A stretch of 21,840 nt of DNA from contig RGYL01000003.1 of assembly GCA_010032085.1 (NCBI GenBank), positions 1 through 21,840 of the forward strand. Direction: 5' to 3'. A program made the translations under genes and the position numbers. The stretch is from Actinomycetota bacterium (lineage in GTDB: Bacteria > Actinomycetota > Actinomycetes > Nanopelagicales > Nanopelagicaceae). Below are positions 6,789 through 14,326 of the stretch, in pieces (position 1 is the first letter of the stretch; every line of letters begins with the position of its first letter). The notes below the pieces were generated by a model. The model searched no databases. It had not been told where the DNA came from and worked only from the letters and a program-made list of their open reading frames with translations.

Positions 6789-9086
6789 TCACACCAAAAC
6801 CGGCAAAGGTAGCTCAGGTTTGCGATGTTCTCTATGGGCCTGTAAAGCCGACTCGTGATAAGCCTCAATTGCTGCGATGTTCGCAGGATTTTGATAACGG
6901 GCGCCATCAACCACATCGCCCATCCGACCTTCGATTACCGCATGAACATCGCTACCAGACAAGGTTTTGTGCGCTTCAAGGGCATGAGCGACGGCGAGCA
7001 CTTCGCGACGATTTTCCCTTAACAATTCTTCCGACTTCTCTAGCAGTGTAGATAAGTTATCTTCAATTCGATCGGCCAGCGCGCGGCGCATCTCCGCTTT
7101 GGCATCATTTGGTTTTCCGCCTCCAGGAGCGCCAAGTTCCATTCGCCGACTTGAAGCGTACGAGGAGACAGTGGAGCCCATCCCCCAATAACCTTCCATC
7201 AACCCTGCAATAGAAGTCGCAGATTCGAGGTCGCCTGATACTCCAGATGAGTTATCTCCGTCGAAAAACATTCGCTCACCCGAGAGAGATGCAAGTGAGA
7301 CCAAAATATCTGACTCGTACTCACTCTTCCAATGCGTGAATTGATCATCGGGTGGAATGGAGGCCACCATTCCTAGATACTCAGCGCCCTTTTCAATTGT
7401 TGCGATATCAATCTCCATATGTTTACGTACTCGATAGGCGATTACCGCATGGCACGCCTCATGAATAGCGGTCGCGTGACGCTCGCGTTCTATGTACTCA
7501 ACATCTTCAGAAGGTCCAAGCTGCTTTAATTGTTTCGCCTTCAACACATCACTCCAAGTCACAACAGTTCTTTCGTTACGAATTGCCATGATTAGAGACT
7601 CATTCACCAAGTCCTTGATGGTTGCACCGGTTGCATAAGGTGTGATGATCGCTAGTTTTTCGATATCTTCCTTAGTTAAGGTATTAGAAATCTTTTCAAA
7701 GTACCCTTCATAAGTTCTAATTCGCCCAGCCTTACTCGGGTAGCCCACTCGATACATGCGATCTATTCGACCCGGACGAAGCAGCGCTTCATCTAGGGAC
7801 TCAGGCATATTTGTCGCCATCACAACCAAGATACGGTACTTCGGCGGATTCTTCGGGCGCATGCCAAGCGTTCTTCTAACAATTCGATTGAAGAAACCAC
7901 GTGGTTTCTTAAGCCCAGATAGTTCGGTTAGGAGGGCTTGAAGGGTTCCCATACCGCCACCGCCACCTGCGCCGGCACCCATCACAAATCGATTAACGAT
8001 TGATGGTTTTTCGCCTTGAGTTGATTTTCTCGATAGTAGATTTGTTGTTACTAAAGATTGGCTTTCGGCTGAGAGATAAGTCATTCCATGACAATCAGGG
8101 TTTCTCTCAAAACCGCGGGCGTATGACCCTGGGGGTCGATTTGTCATGATGCCGCGATTTCCTAATGCGTCCGCTTCGTCAAAGAAAACAACTACACCGC
8201 CGTAGCGCAACGCTAACTTGCGCAGCTTTCTAAAGAGACTCTTTACTTTCAAGATTCCAATACCAAAGAACATATTGTTAAATGCGCCGGGGTCAACGAA
8301 GACGAATGGTTTTCCGGTCTCTCCGGCCATAGCTTCTGCCATAAGAGTCTTACCTGTGCCGGGAGGGCCCCAGAGCAATAATCCACCAGGAACATAGCCG
8401 CCCAATTTTTCAATACTCTCCGGATTCTCAAGAAAAACGAGATTCTCGCGAATGCGAGCTAGAACATGATCTTGACCCCAAACATCAGAGAAACGCGTCT
8501 TGATGTCGTCTGGAAAATAAGTATCAATTCCACCTCTGCTCAAAAACCAGAAGAGCGCTACAAACTGAATCAAAATAAATACAACGGCAAAAGCTAGTTG
8601 CGCGATTACCGGAAGAGCGCTCCAAAGCGCTTTCGGTGCAAAGAAGAGAGCGCGTACCGGAGTTTCCTTGTAGATAGCTCCAAGAACAATCGAGAGCAGA
8701 GATATAAAAACAATCCATTTAATTACACGCGAGAGTCTAAACCGCGTCCAATCACTCAAACGATGCAATTGGCGATCGACAAATCCAAAGTAACGCTGCC
8801 AGAATCCATGATAAGGAGCTGCGAGTTCGGCAATTATGAAATGTGTTTGCCGGGTAAATTCAATTGCAAATAGCGGGAATATCCACCATCTGCGGTAGGC
8901 GCTACTTTCCAGCGCCGCAGTAAATCCCAATCCATCTTCTCCAGCCATATCGGCCCAAACAAGAATGAGAAATGTAATTGTGAAAAAAAGTAGAAATTTA
9001 ATGCGATCGTAAAAGGACATATGGATACGAGTCTTGCGATCAGAATCCTTAGGTCTACTTGAGGTTGTGGTAGTCGTTTCGCTCAC
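6789..9086 (-). CDS. FtsH-family membrane AAA+ zinc protease, divergent
   Basis: Predicted ATP-driven protease that extracts and degrades membrane or regulatory proteins. The 765 residues hold three likely membrane segments (about 29-46, 122-139, 162-183) plus a hydrophobic stretch at 66-78; an AAA module with Walker A GPPGTGKT (240-247), pore loop MFFGIG (272-277), Walker B VVVFFDEAD (298-306) and second region of homology MATNMPESLDEALLRPGR (423-440); and an M41 protease domain with zinc motif HEACH (542-546) and third ligand Asp619, spaced 77 from His542, close to E. coli FtsH. About 118 residues separate Walker B from the ATN motif, against about 47 in E. coli FtsH, because of two inserted loops, one ending in a glycine run (371-380). 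The GTG start overlaps the aspS stop. Related genomes carry rarA hereabouts. A canonical FtsH probably lies elsewhere (inference). Confidence 0.9.
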   Translation of the reverse strand: MSETTTTTSSRPKDSDRKTRIHMSFYDRIKFLLFFTITFLILVWADMAGEDGLGFTAALESSAYRRWWIFPLFAIEFTRQTHFIIAELAAPYHGFWQRYFGFVDRQLHRLSDWTRFRLSRVIKWIVFISLLSIVLGAIYKETPVRALFFAPKALWSALPVIAQLAFAVVFILIQFVALFWFLSRGGIDTYFPDDIKTRFSDVWGQDHVLARIRENLVFLENPESIEKLGGYVPGGLLLWGPPGTGKTLMAEAMAGETGKPFVFVDPGAFNNMFFGIGILKVKSLFRKLRKLALRYGGVVVFFDEADALGNRGIMTNRPPGSYARGFERNPDCHGMTYLSAESQSLVTTNLLSRKSTQGEKPSIVNRFVMGAGAGGGGGMGTLQALLTELSGLKKPRGFFNRIVRRTLGMRPKNPPKYRILVVMATNMPESLDEALLRPGRIDRMYRVGYPSKAGRIRTYEGYFEKISNTLTKEDIEKLAIITPYATGATIKDLVNESLIMAIRNERTVVTWSDVLKAKQLKQLGPSEDVEYIERERHATAIHEACHAVIAYRVRKHMEIDIATIEKGAEYLGMVASIPPDDQFTHWKSEYESDILVSLASLSGERMFFDGDNSSGVSGDLESATSIAGLMEGYWGMGSTVSSYASSRRMELGAPGGGKPNDAKAEMRRALADRIEDNLSTLLEKSEELLRENRREVLAVAHALEAHKTLSGSDVHAVIEGRMGDVVDGARYQNPANIAAIEAYHESALQAHREHRKPELPLPVLV

Positions 9087-10837
9087 TAGTCATCCCCTTT
9101 TTCCTCATCAGGGGTGGCATCGACGCCGCTCTCTTTGCGCTGTGCGTCAGTGATGGGCGTTGGTGCGCCAGTAAGAGGATCACCGCCGCTCGCGGTCTTT
9201 GGAAAAGCTATAACTTCACGAATTGATTCCGCACCGGCAAGAAGCGCACAGAGACGATCAAGACCGAACGCTATTCCGCCATGAGGAGGTGGGCCGTAGT
9301 TGAAGGCTTCCAAGAGGAAACCAAATTTGCTCTGTGCTTCCTCATTGGACAATCCAATTACCTTGAAAACATCTCTTTGAATATCCCGGCGATGAATACG
9401 GATTGATCCACCGGCAATCTCATTACCATTTAAAACTAAGTCGTAAGCGTAGGCGAGAGCGCTTGCTGGATCCTGAGCGAAGCTCTTTTCAAATTCAGGT
9501 TTTGGACCAGTAAACGGATGGTGAACGGCCGTCCAACCTCCCTCCTCAGTTTTCTCGAACATTGGAGCATCGACAACCCAGAGAAATTCCCAAAGTGATT
9601 CATCAATCAGGTTACATCTCCTGCCAATTTCAAGTCGGACTGCGCCTAGCAAAGCAAGAGATGCTGCGCGCTCTCCAGCGGCAAAGAAAATCGCATCACC
9701 ATTTTTTGCATCAACCGCGGCCGCGATTCCTGAGCTCTCCTTCTCGGAGAGATTTTTCGCCACCGGCCCGCTAAGGACCCCATCATCACCAACAAGAATG
9801 TAAGCAAGACCTTTTGCACCACGCGCCTTAGCCCAATCTTGCCAAGCATCGAGCTCCCGGCGCGGTGAATTAGCTCCTCCGGGCATCACAACCGCGCCAA
9901 CAAATGGCGCCTGAAACACTCTGAACGATGTTTCCTTAAAGAAATCAGTTACTTCGCGCAGTTCGTTGCCGAATCTCATATCTGGCTTATCTGAACCGAA
10001 TCTCTGCATTGCTTCGTGATAAGTCATCCGAGGTATTGGAGTGCGAATGCTGTAGTTGATGGTTTGCTTAAAGACTTGCGAAATTATCTTTTCTGCAACG
10101 TTGATAACGTCTTCCTGATCAACAAATGACATTTCGATATCAAGTTGGGTAAATTCTGGTTGGCGATCGGCTCGAAAGTCTTCATCTCTAAAGCAACGCG
10201 CAATTTGGTAATAGCGCTCCATTCCAGCAACCATAAGTAACTGCTTAAACAGTTGAGGTGATTGTGGCAAGGCATACCAAGAACCTGGTTGAAGTCGTAC
10301 TGGAACGAGGAAGTCGCGCGCACCTTCGGGTGTTGAACGAGTTAAATAAGGTGTCTCTATTTCTAAGAAGTTCAGCTCGTTCATGACGCCACGAATCGTG
10401 CTAGTAACTTTAGAGCGAAGTCGAAGGGCTTTTGATTGATCTTCCCGTCGCAGGTCAAGATACCGATACTTGAGACGGACTTCCTCACTTACATTTACCT
10501 TTTCACCTGAATCCACCGGAAAAGGAAGGGCGGCAGCTTCGCTTAGAACTTCCAGCTGATCGCAGAGAACTTCAATCTCTCCTGTGGGAATTGCTGCATT
10601 TTCATTTCCTGCCGGGCGCTTAGAAACTTTGCCCGTTACAAGTACGCACCACTCCGCTCTTAACGCTCCAGCAACTTTTTCATCACCAATTACAACCTGA
10701 ACATTTCCGGAAGAATCCCGAAGATCAATGAAGGCGACACCGCCATGATCACGGCGCCGCGCCACCCAGCCTGCTAATTTCACGGTAGTACCGATATCCC
10801 CAGCCCGAAGGTCGCCGGCGAAATGGGAACGAAGCAT
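9086..10837 (-). CDS. aspS: Aspartyl-tRNA synthetase, probably non-discriminating
   Basis: Class IIb bacterial-type AspRS of 583 residues. It has an OB-fold anticodon domain (about 1-105), motif 2 region FRDEDFRADRQPEFTQLD (216-233), the bacterial GAD insertion, and motif 3 AFGLDRL near the C-terminus followed by IAFPKTASGGDPLTGAP. Residue 31 is His (RRRDHGG, 27-33). In characterised enzymes His here goes with charging both tRNA-Asp and tRNA-Asn, while Leu marks Asp-only enzymes. If that holds, Asp-tRNA-Asn would be amidated by GatCAB, a common actinobacterial trait. The ATG has a strong Shine-Dalgarno (TAAGGAG, 6-base spacing). The stop overlaps the protease start codon, and hisS lies 26 bases upstream. 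Confidence 0.97.
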   Translation of the reverse strand: MLRSHFAGDLRAGDIGTTVKLAGWVARRRDHGGVAFIDLRDSSGNVQVVIGDEKVAGALRAEWCVLVTGKVSKRPAGNENAAIPTGEIEVLCDQLEVLSEAAALPFPVDSGEKVNVSEEVRLKYRYLDLRREDQSKALRLRSKVTSTIRGVMNELNFLEIETPYLTRSTPEGARDFLVPVRLQPGSWYALPQSPQLFKQLLMVAGMERYYQIARCFRDEDFRADRQPEFTQLDIEMSFVDQEDVINVAEKIISQVFKQTINYSIRTPIPRMTYHEAMQRFGSDKPDMRFGNELREVTDFFKETSFRVFQAPFVGAVVMPGGANSPRRELDAWQDWAKARGAKGLAYILVGDDGVLSGPVAKNLSEKESSGIAAAVDAKNGDAIFFAAGERAASLALLGAVRLEIGRRCNLIDESLWEFLWVVDAPMFEKTEEGGWTAVHHPFTGPKPEFEKSFAQDPASALAYAYDLVLNGNEIAGGSIRIHRRDIQRDVFKVIGLSNEEAQSKFGFLLEAFNYGPPPHGGIAFGLDRLCALLAGAESIREVIAFPKTASGGDPLTGAPTPITDAQRKESGVDATPDEEKGDD

Positions 10838-10843
10838 TACAAA

Positions 10844-10850
10844 CTCCTTA
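10844..10850 (-). promoter_or_regulatory. Strong Shine-Dalgarno of aspS
   Basis: TAAGGAG on the minus strand, 6 bases before the aspS ATG at 10837, in the 26-base gap after hisS. It is the best ribosome-binding site in the window and fixes the aspS start. It contrasts with several other genes that have no such site. Confidence 0.75.
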
Positions 10851-10863
10851 CCGGTTTTGGCGG

Positions 10864-12132
10864 TTAAAGCGCGCTTTTAAGCGCTGCGACTAGGGAGTCA
10901 AGGGTAACGGAAACCTCATGCCCATCGGACATTCGTTTTAGCGCTGCTTTATTTGAGTTCAATTCACTATCACCCAGTACGAGCACATTCCGCGCTGCGA
11001 GTTTGTCGGCGGCTTTCATCGCACCCTTTAGGGATCTATCTCCGTAACCCATATCAGCGACAAAGCCGGCTCTGCGAATCTCATCAACAATAGTTACCGC
11101 ACGCAACCGTGCTGATTCTCCGATCGGAACGATGAAAAGATCTAGATAACCGCTTTGCGTATTTTTTAAATCAACAAGGCCCTCGCTCTGTAGCGCAAGA
11201 ATAATTCGATCTAGCCCCAAACCAAAGCCGATTCCCGATAAATCCTGGCCCCCGAGACTTCGCATCAATCCGTCATATCGTCCACCACCACCAATTCCAG
11301 ATTGTGCCCCAAGTCGATGATGCACAAACTCAAAAGCGGTTCCAGTGTAATAATCAAGTCCTCGAACCATTCTTGGATTTATGACGTAAGAGATTCCAAG
11401 TGAAGTTAGCGCTGACTGTAATTGTGTGAATTTTGCCGCACTTTCACTTGAGAGAAAATCTGCCAAGAGCGGCGCATCCTGCATAATCGCACGAATCTCT
11501 TCCCTCTTATCATCGAAGATTCGCAGAGGATTTTTAGCAACACGAGATTTAGTCTCTTCATCCAGATTGATTTTCGCGAGAAACTTTAAGAGTTCTTCCC
11601 GGTGAGCAGCTCTAGAACTATCATCGCCTAAAGAAGTAATCTGTAATTCGTAATCTCTTAGACCTAATCCGTGAAAAGCACTATTTGCAATGGCTATTAC
11701 TTCGCAATCTAGAAGTGGATCATCAACCCCTACTGCTTCGATTCCAAATTGATAGAACTGTCGATAGCGCCCGGCCTGTGGTCGTTCGGCCCGAAAAAAC
11801 GGACCGTGGTAATAAAGCTTTACTGGCAGTTGGCCGCGATCTAAACCATGTTCAATAATTGCGCGAATAACTCCAGCTGTTCCTTCTGGGCGCAAGGTCA
11901 GCGACCTGCCACCACGATCTTCAAAGGTGTACATCTCTTTAGTTACAACATCGGTGCTCTCCCCAACCCCACGTGTGAAGAGCTCAGTATCTTCAAAGAC
12001 TGGAAGTTCTATTAGGTGATAATTTGCTGCGAGCGAGATATTTTCTAATTTCCGTATGATCGACTCAAAGATATTTGAGTTTGGCGGAAAATACTCTGAG
12101 ACTCCCTTTGGCGCTTGATACTTGCCGCTCAC
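10864..12132 (-). CDS. hisS: Histidyl-tRNA synthetase
   Basis: Class II synthetase that charges tRNA-His. At 422 residues it is of normal bacterial size. Visible are motif 2 with TLRPEGTAGVIRA (79-91), the HisA histidine-binding motifs RGLDYYTGTAFE (257-268) and GGGGRYDGL (281-289), motif 3 GIGFGLGLDRI (300-310), and a C-terminal anticodon-binding domain (about 328-422) with DLFIVPIG. The start is GTG and overlaps the TGA of the metallohydrolase by four bases (GTGA), implying coupling. Metallohydrolase-hisS-aspS is a conserved actinobacterial order. Confidence 0.97.
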   Translation of the reverse strand: MSGKYQAPKGVSEYFPPNSNIFESIIRKLENISLAANYHLIELPVFEDTELFTRGVGESTDVVTKEMYTFEDRGGRSLTLRPEGTAGVIRAIIEHGLDRGQLPVKLYYHGPFFRAERPQAGRYRQFYQFGIEAVGVDDPLLDCEVIAIANSAFHGLGLRDYELQITSLGDDSSRAAHREELLKFLAKINLDEETKSRVAKNPLRIFDDKREEIRAIMQDAPLLADFLSSESAAKFTQLQSALTSLGISYVINPRMVRGLDYYTGTAFEFVHHRLGAQSGIGGGGRYDGLMRSLGGQDLSGIGFGLGLDRIILALQSEGLVDLKNTQSGYLDLFIVPIGESARLRAVTIVDEIRRAGFVADMGYGDRSLKGAMKAADKLAARNVLVLGDSELNSNKAALKRMSDGHEVSVTLDSLVAALKSAL

Positions 12133-12833
12133 TGCAACCGACCTTCTAGGGCAGCCTTGATGTAAGGATTATTTCTAATTTCATCCTCCATCCGCGATTT
12201 CTCGCCATGCCCGGGTAGCACTTCAAGGTGACCCGGAAGAGTAGAAATTTTCTCACGGAGAGTTAGTTCCATGTCGGAAATTGAACCGCGTGGCAGGTCA
12301 GTACGACCGATTGCCCCACGAAAGAGGGTGTCTCCTGTTACTACACACTCATTTTCGATAGTAGCTATCAAAGATCCTGGAGTATGACCCGGCGTATGAG
12401 CCAATTCAAATTTCATTCCCGCGATGGTGAAGCTCGCATCTTCTGTAATCTCGCGAATTCCATTTGGCTCAACAAAGTTCGGCAATCCAAATTGGCTTCC
12501 TAAATCTTTCATCAGCGCCAATCCATTTGCACCTAAGCCCCGCTCTGGTTTAGAGAATAGGTCGCGATCGCTTTTGTGAATGATCACCTCATCAACACCA
12601 CAATCATCTTGTAATGGTAGAACGGAGAAGATGTGATCGAGATGTCCGTGCGTAACAAATATGGCTACCGGTTTGAGATTAAAGGAAGAGAGACATTCCC
12701 TAATATCCGTTACAAGATTTGGTATTCCTATCCCGGGATCAACCACAATGCATTCGCTACCCTGCTTTGGCGCGATGATCCAGCAATTTGTGCCAAAGAA
12801 CTTTGCCACCACTCGCTCTACCAGTAGCGACAT
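12129..12833 (-). CDS. Glyoxalase II-like metallo-beta-lactamase-fold hydrolase
   Basis: Predicted cytoplasmic metal-dependent hydrolase, possibly acting on S-2-hydroxyacyl thioesters; the true substrate is not known. From the ATG at 12833 it has about 234 residues. Metal-binding motifs are THGHLDH, HTPGHTPGS, GDTLFRGAIGRTDLP with the bridging Asp, and LPGHGEKS, all as in the short glyoxalase II-like group. I chose 12833 because the product MSLLVERVVAKFFGTNCWI aligns with the start of known relatives and GAGAGGGG lies about 9 bases upstream. An in-frame ATG at 12911, 26 codons earlier, also has AGAGGGG three bases before it and cannot be excluded; the extra 26 residues show nothing recognisable. 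Its stop overlaps the hisS start. Confidence 0.9.
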   Translation of the reverse strand: MSLLVERVVAKFFGTNCWIIAPKQGSECIVVDPGIGIPNLVTDIRECLSSFNLKPVAIFVTHGHLDHIFSVLPLQDDCGVDEVIIHKSDRDLFSKPERGLGANGLALMKDLGSQFGLPNFVEPNGIREITEDASFTIAGMKFELAHTPGHTPGSLIATIENECVVTGDTLFRGAIGRTDLPRGSISDMELTLREKISTLPGHLEVLPGHGEKSRMEDEIRNNPYIKAALEGRLQ

Positions 12834-12912
12834 CTGCTCGCACCCCTCTCGTAACGACATGGCAATTACATGCGAGATTCTGCCGAAGTTGAGCGGAGAG
12901 AACGGGCTCATT

Positions 12913-12947
12913 TACCCCTCTTTTACAGATTTCCCTCGGTAGGGGTA
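12913..12947. promoter_or_regulatory. 7-base inverted repeat TACCCCT/AGGGGTA in divergent promoter region
   Basis: TACCCCT (12913-12919) and AGGGGTA (12941-12947) form a perfect inverted repeat around 21 bases. The right arm overlaps the candidate -10 of the DUF349 gene. Read on the minus strand, the left arm is the AGGGG before the ATG at 12911, so in RNA the two arms could pair and hide that site. A smaller hairpin, CCCT-ACCG-AGGG (12944-12933), competes for the same bases. It could be an operator, an RNA switch, or chance. Confidence 0.35.
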
Positions 12948-12951
12948 GCGT
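12922..12951 (+). promoter_or_regulatory. Candidate promoter of the DUF349 gene
   Basis: TTTACA (12922-12927, five of six to TTGACA), an 18-base spacer, then TAGCGT (12946-12951, TAnnnT form). Transcription would start near 12958 and give a leader of roughly 55 bases, GC-rich for this window, ending in a Shine-Dalgarno-like AGGAAG 7 to 8 bases before the ATG at 13014. This is the only gene on the plus strand, so it needs its own promoter. Confidence 0.45.
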
Positions 12952-13013
12952 GTGCCATTCAACCGCTGAACCCCGCAACGGCTCCGGCCGCGCTGAGTAG
13001 TTAGGAAGTAGAG

Positions 13014-14312
13014 ATGAATTCACAAGAGTTGCCAGTTAACTCTGCAGCCGCCGCACTTATCGGTGATCCGGCAAAATACGGACGCGTCGATGAATCAGGA
13101 ATGGTCTACGTCCAAACCTCAGATGGTGAGCGAGTAGTTGGTTCATATCCGGGTAAGTCTCCAGAAGAAGCCCTTGCCTACTTTGTTCGCAAATTCGAAG
13201 TCGTAGCTGCCGAAGTCGCTTTATTGGCAGCTCGTATTGTCAGCGGTGCGATGGTCCCAGATAGCGCACACCAAGCAGTTGCAAAATTAAGAAACCAGAT
13301 TGAACATCTAAATGGCGTTGGAAATCTCGCGGCACTTAGATCTTCGTTGGAACAGATTCCCTCGCTTATTGATGAACATAGATCTGCTTATGAAGCAAAG
13401 CGTGAGGCAGAATCCCAGGCAAAAGCCGCTAAAAGGGCTGCAGCGATTGAGGCAAAGGAGAAAATAGTCTCTGAAGCCGAGTCCCTTAAGGATTCCGAGC
13501 AATGGAAAGCAACCGGCGATAGATTGAAAGCCTTGCTAGATGAGTGGAAAAAGGCACCTCGTCTTGATAAGAAAACTGATACTGAGCTATGGAAGCGTTT
13601 TTCGGCGGCGCGAAATCATTTCGATAAAAAACGTCGCCAACATTTTGCAAATTTGAGCAAAAAACAAGGTGAAGTAAAGAGCGTTAAAGAGAAAATTGTT
13701 GCAGAAGCCGAATCCCTTGCGAATTCTACGGATTGGGTTGCCACAGCCCGTCGCTTTAAAGCGCTTATGGATGAGTGGAAGGCATCGGGTCGTGGCAAGA
13801 AAAATGATGATGCCAAGTTGTGGGAAAGGTTCAAGGCTGCCCAAGACTCTTTCTTCTCGGCTAAAAATAGTGATCTTGAGAAGCGCTCCGAATCTATGGC
13901 TGAAAACTTGGTCAGACGTGAAGCTCTAGTAGCGGAGATTGAAGCGTTACTTCCTATTTCAAATCTTGATGATGCAAAGCGTAAGTTCCGCGATTTGCGT
14001 GCTAAATACGGCAAAGTAGGAATGGTTGAGCGTAACAAGCGAACTCAACTAGATCGCCGAGTCGAAAATGTAGAGTTAACGCTTAAGGAAGCCGAACAAG
14101 AACAATGGCGCCGTAGCGATCCCGGAGCAAGGGCCCGCGCCTCCGAAGTCGTAAGCCAATTAGTGGCCGCAGTAGCGGATTACGAAGCCAAGGCAGCTAA
14201 GGCAGAAGCATCTGGTGATACCAAGAAAGCTGCTGCCCACCGAGAGGCTGCAGCCGCAAGAGCAGTATGGCTTGCCGAAGCTCAACGGGGTCTTGCCGAA
14301 TTTAGTTCTTAA
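13014..14312 (+). CDS. DUF349 triple-repeat coiled-coil protein
   Basis: Function not established. The 432-residue protein begins with a globular part (about 1-125) holding a strand-rich GRVDESGMVYVQT segment, then becomes almost wholly helical and charged. Two clearly related DUF349 repeats occupy about 148-211 and 225-288; they share KEKIVxEAESL, a LKAL/FKAL-MDEWK core, LWxRFxAA and a basic end. A weaker third repeat covers about 301-365 (LVAEIEALL, AKRKFRDLRAKYGKVG). The tail (about 370-432) is Ala/Glu/Lys-rich. No signal peptide or membrane segment is seen. A similar gene lies near rel in Streptomyces (from memory). It is divergent from the metallohydrolase and convergent with rel, whose stop lies 7 bases beyond its own. 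A nucleic-acid or ribosome-linked role is conceivable but not supported by this sequence alone. Confidence 0.88.
   Translation: MNSQELPVNSAAAALIGDPAKYGRVDESGMVYVQTSDGERVVGSYPGKSPEEALAYFVRKFEVVAAEVALLAARIVSGAMVPDSAHQAVAKLRNQIEHLNGVGNLAALRSSLEQIPSLIDEHRSAYEAKREAESQAKAAKRAAAIEAKEKIVSEAESLKDSEQWKATGDRLKALLDEWKKAPRLDKKTDTELWKRFSAARNHFDKKRRQHFANLSKKQGEVKSVKEKIVAEAESLANSTDWVATARRFKALMDEWKASGRGKKNDDAKLWERFKAAQDSFFSAKNSDLEKRSESMAENLVRREALVAEIEALLPISNLDDAKRKFRDLRAKYGKVGMVERNKRTQLDRRVENVELTLKEAEQEQWRRSDPGARARASEVVSQLVAAVADYEAKAAKAEASGDTKKAAAHREAAAARAVWLAEAQRGLAEFSS
13455..13877 (+). repeat. Tandem DUF349 coding repeats 1 and 2
   Basis: Codons 148-211 (13455-13646) and 225-288 (13686-13877) encode two similar 64-residue units separated by 13 residues. 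They share KEKIV, EAESL, DEWK and the LW-RF-AA positions. The likeness is at protein level; the bases have diverged, so it is an old duplication, not a recent one. Confidence 0.75.
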
Positions 14313-14316
14313 TTCT

Positions 14317-14326
14317 CAACTAGTTG
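14317..14326. repeat. 10-base palindrome at convergent gene ends
   Basis: CAACTAGTTG is a perfect palindrome spanning the 7-base gap between the DUF349 and rel stop codons and including the rel TAG. It has no loop and no adjoining T-run, so it is not a normal intrinsic terminator. It may be chance. Confidence 0.3.

Noticed and set aside
7942..7977. Glycine-codon run in the FtsH-like gene as an assembly error or frameshift
   Set aside because: The frame continues cleanly into the TLQALLTELSGL helix and the ATN motif, so no frameshift is needed.
12833..13014. Possible small RNA or riboswitch in the divergent gap
   Set aside because: Apart from the 7-base inverted repeat and a very short GC hairpin in the leader, I could match no known riboswitch architecture.
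13616..14038. Minus-strand open frame of 140 codons inside the DUF349 gene
   Set aside because: Antisense to a gene with clear repeat structure and a good start; the product shows no recognisable motif.
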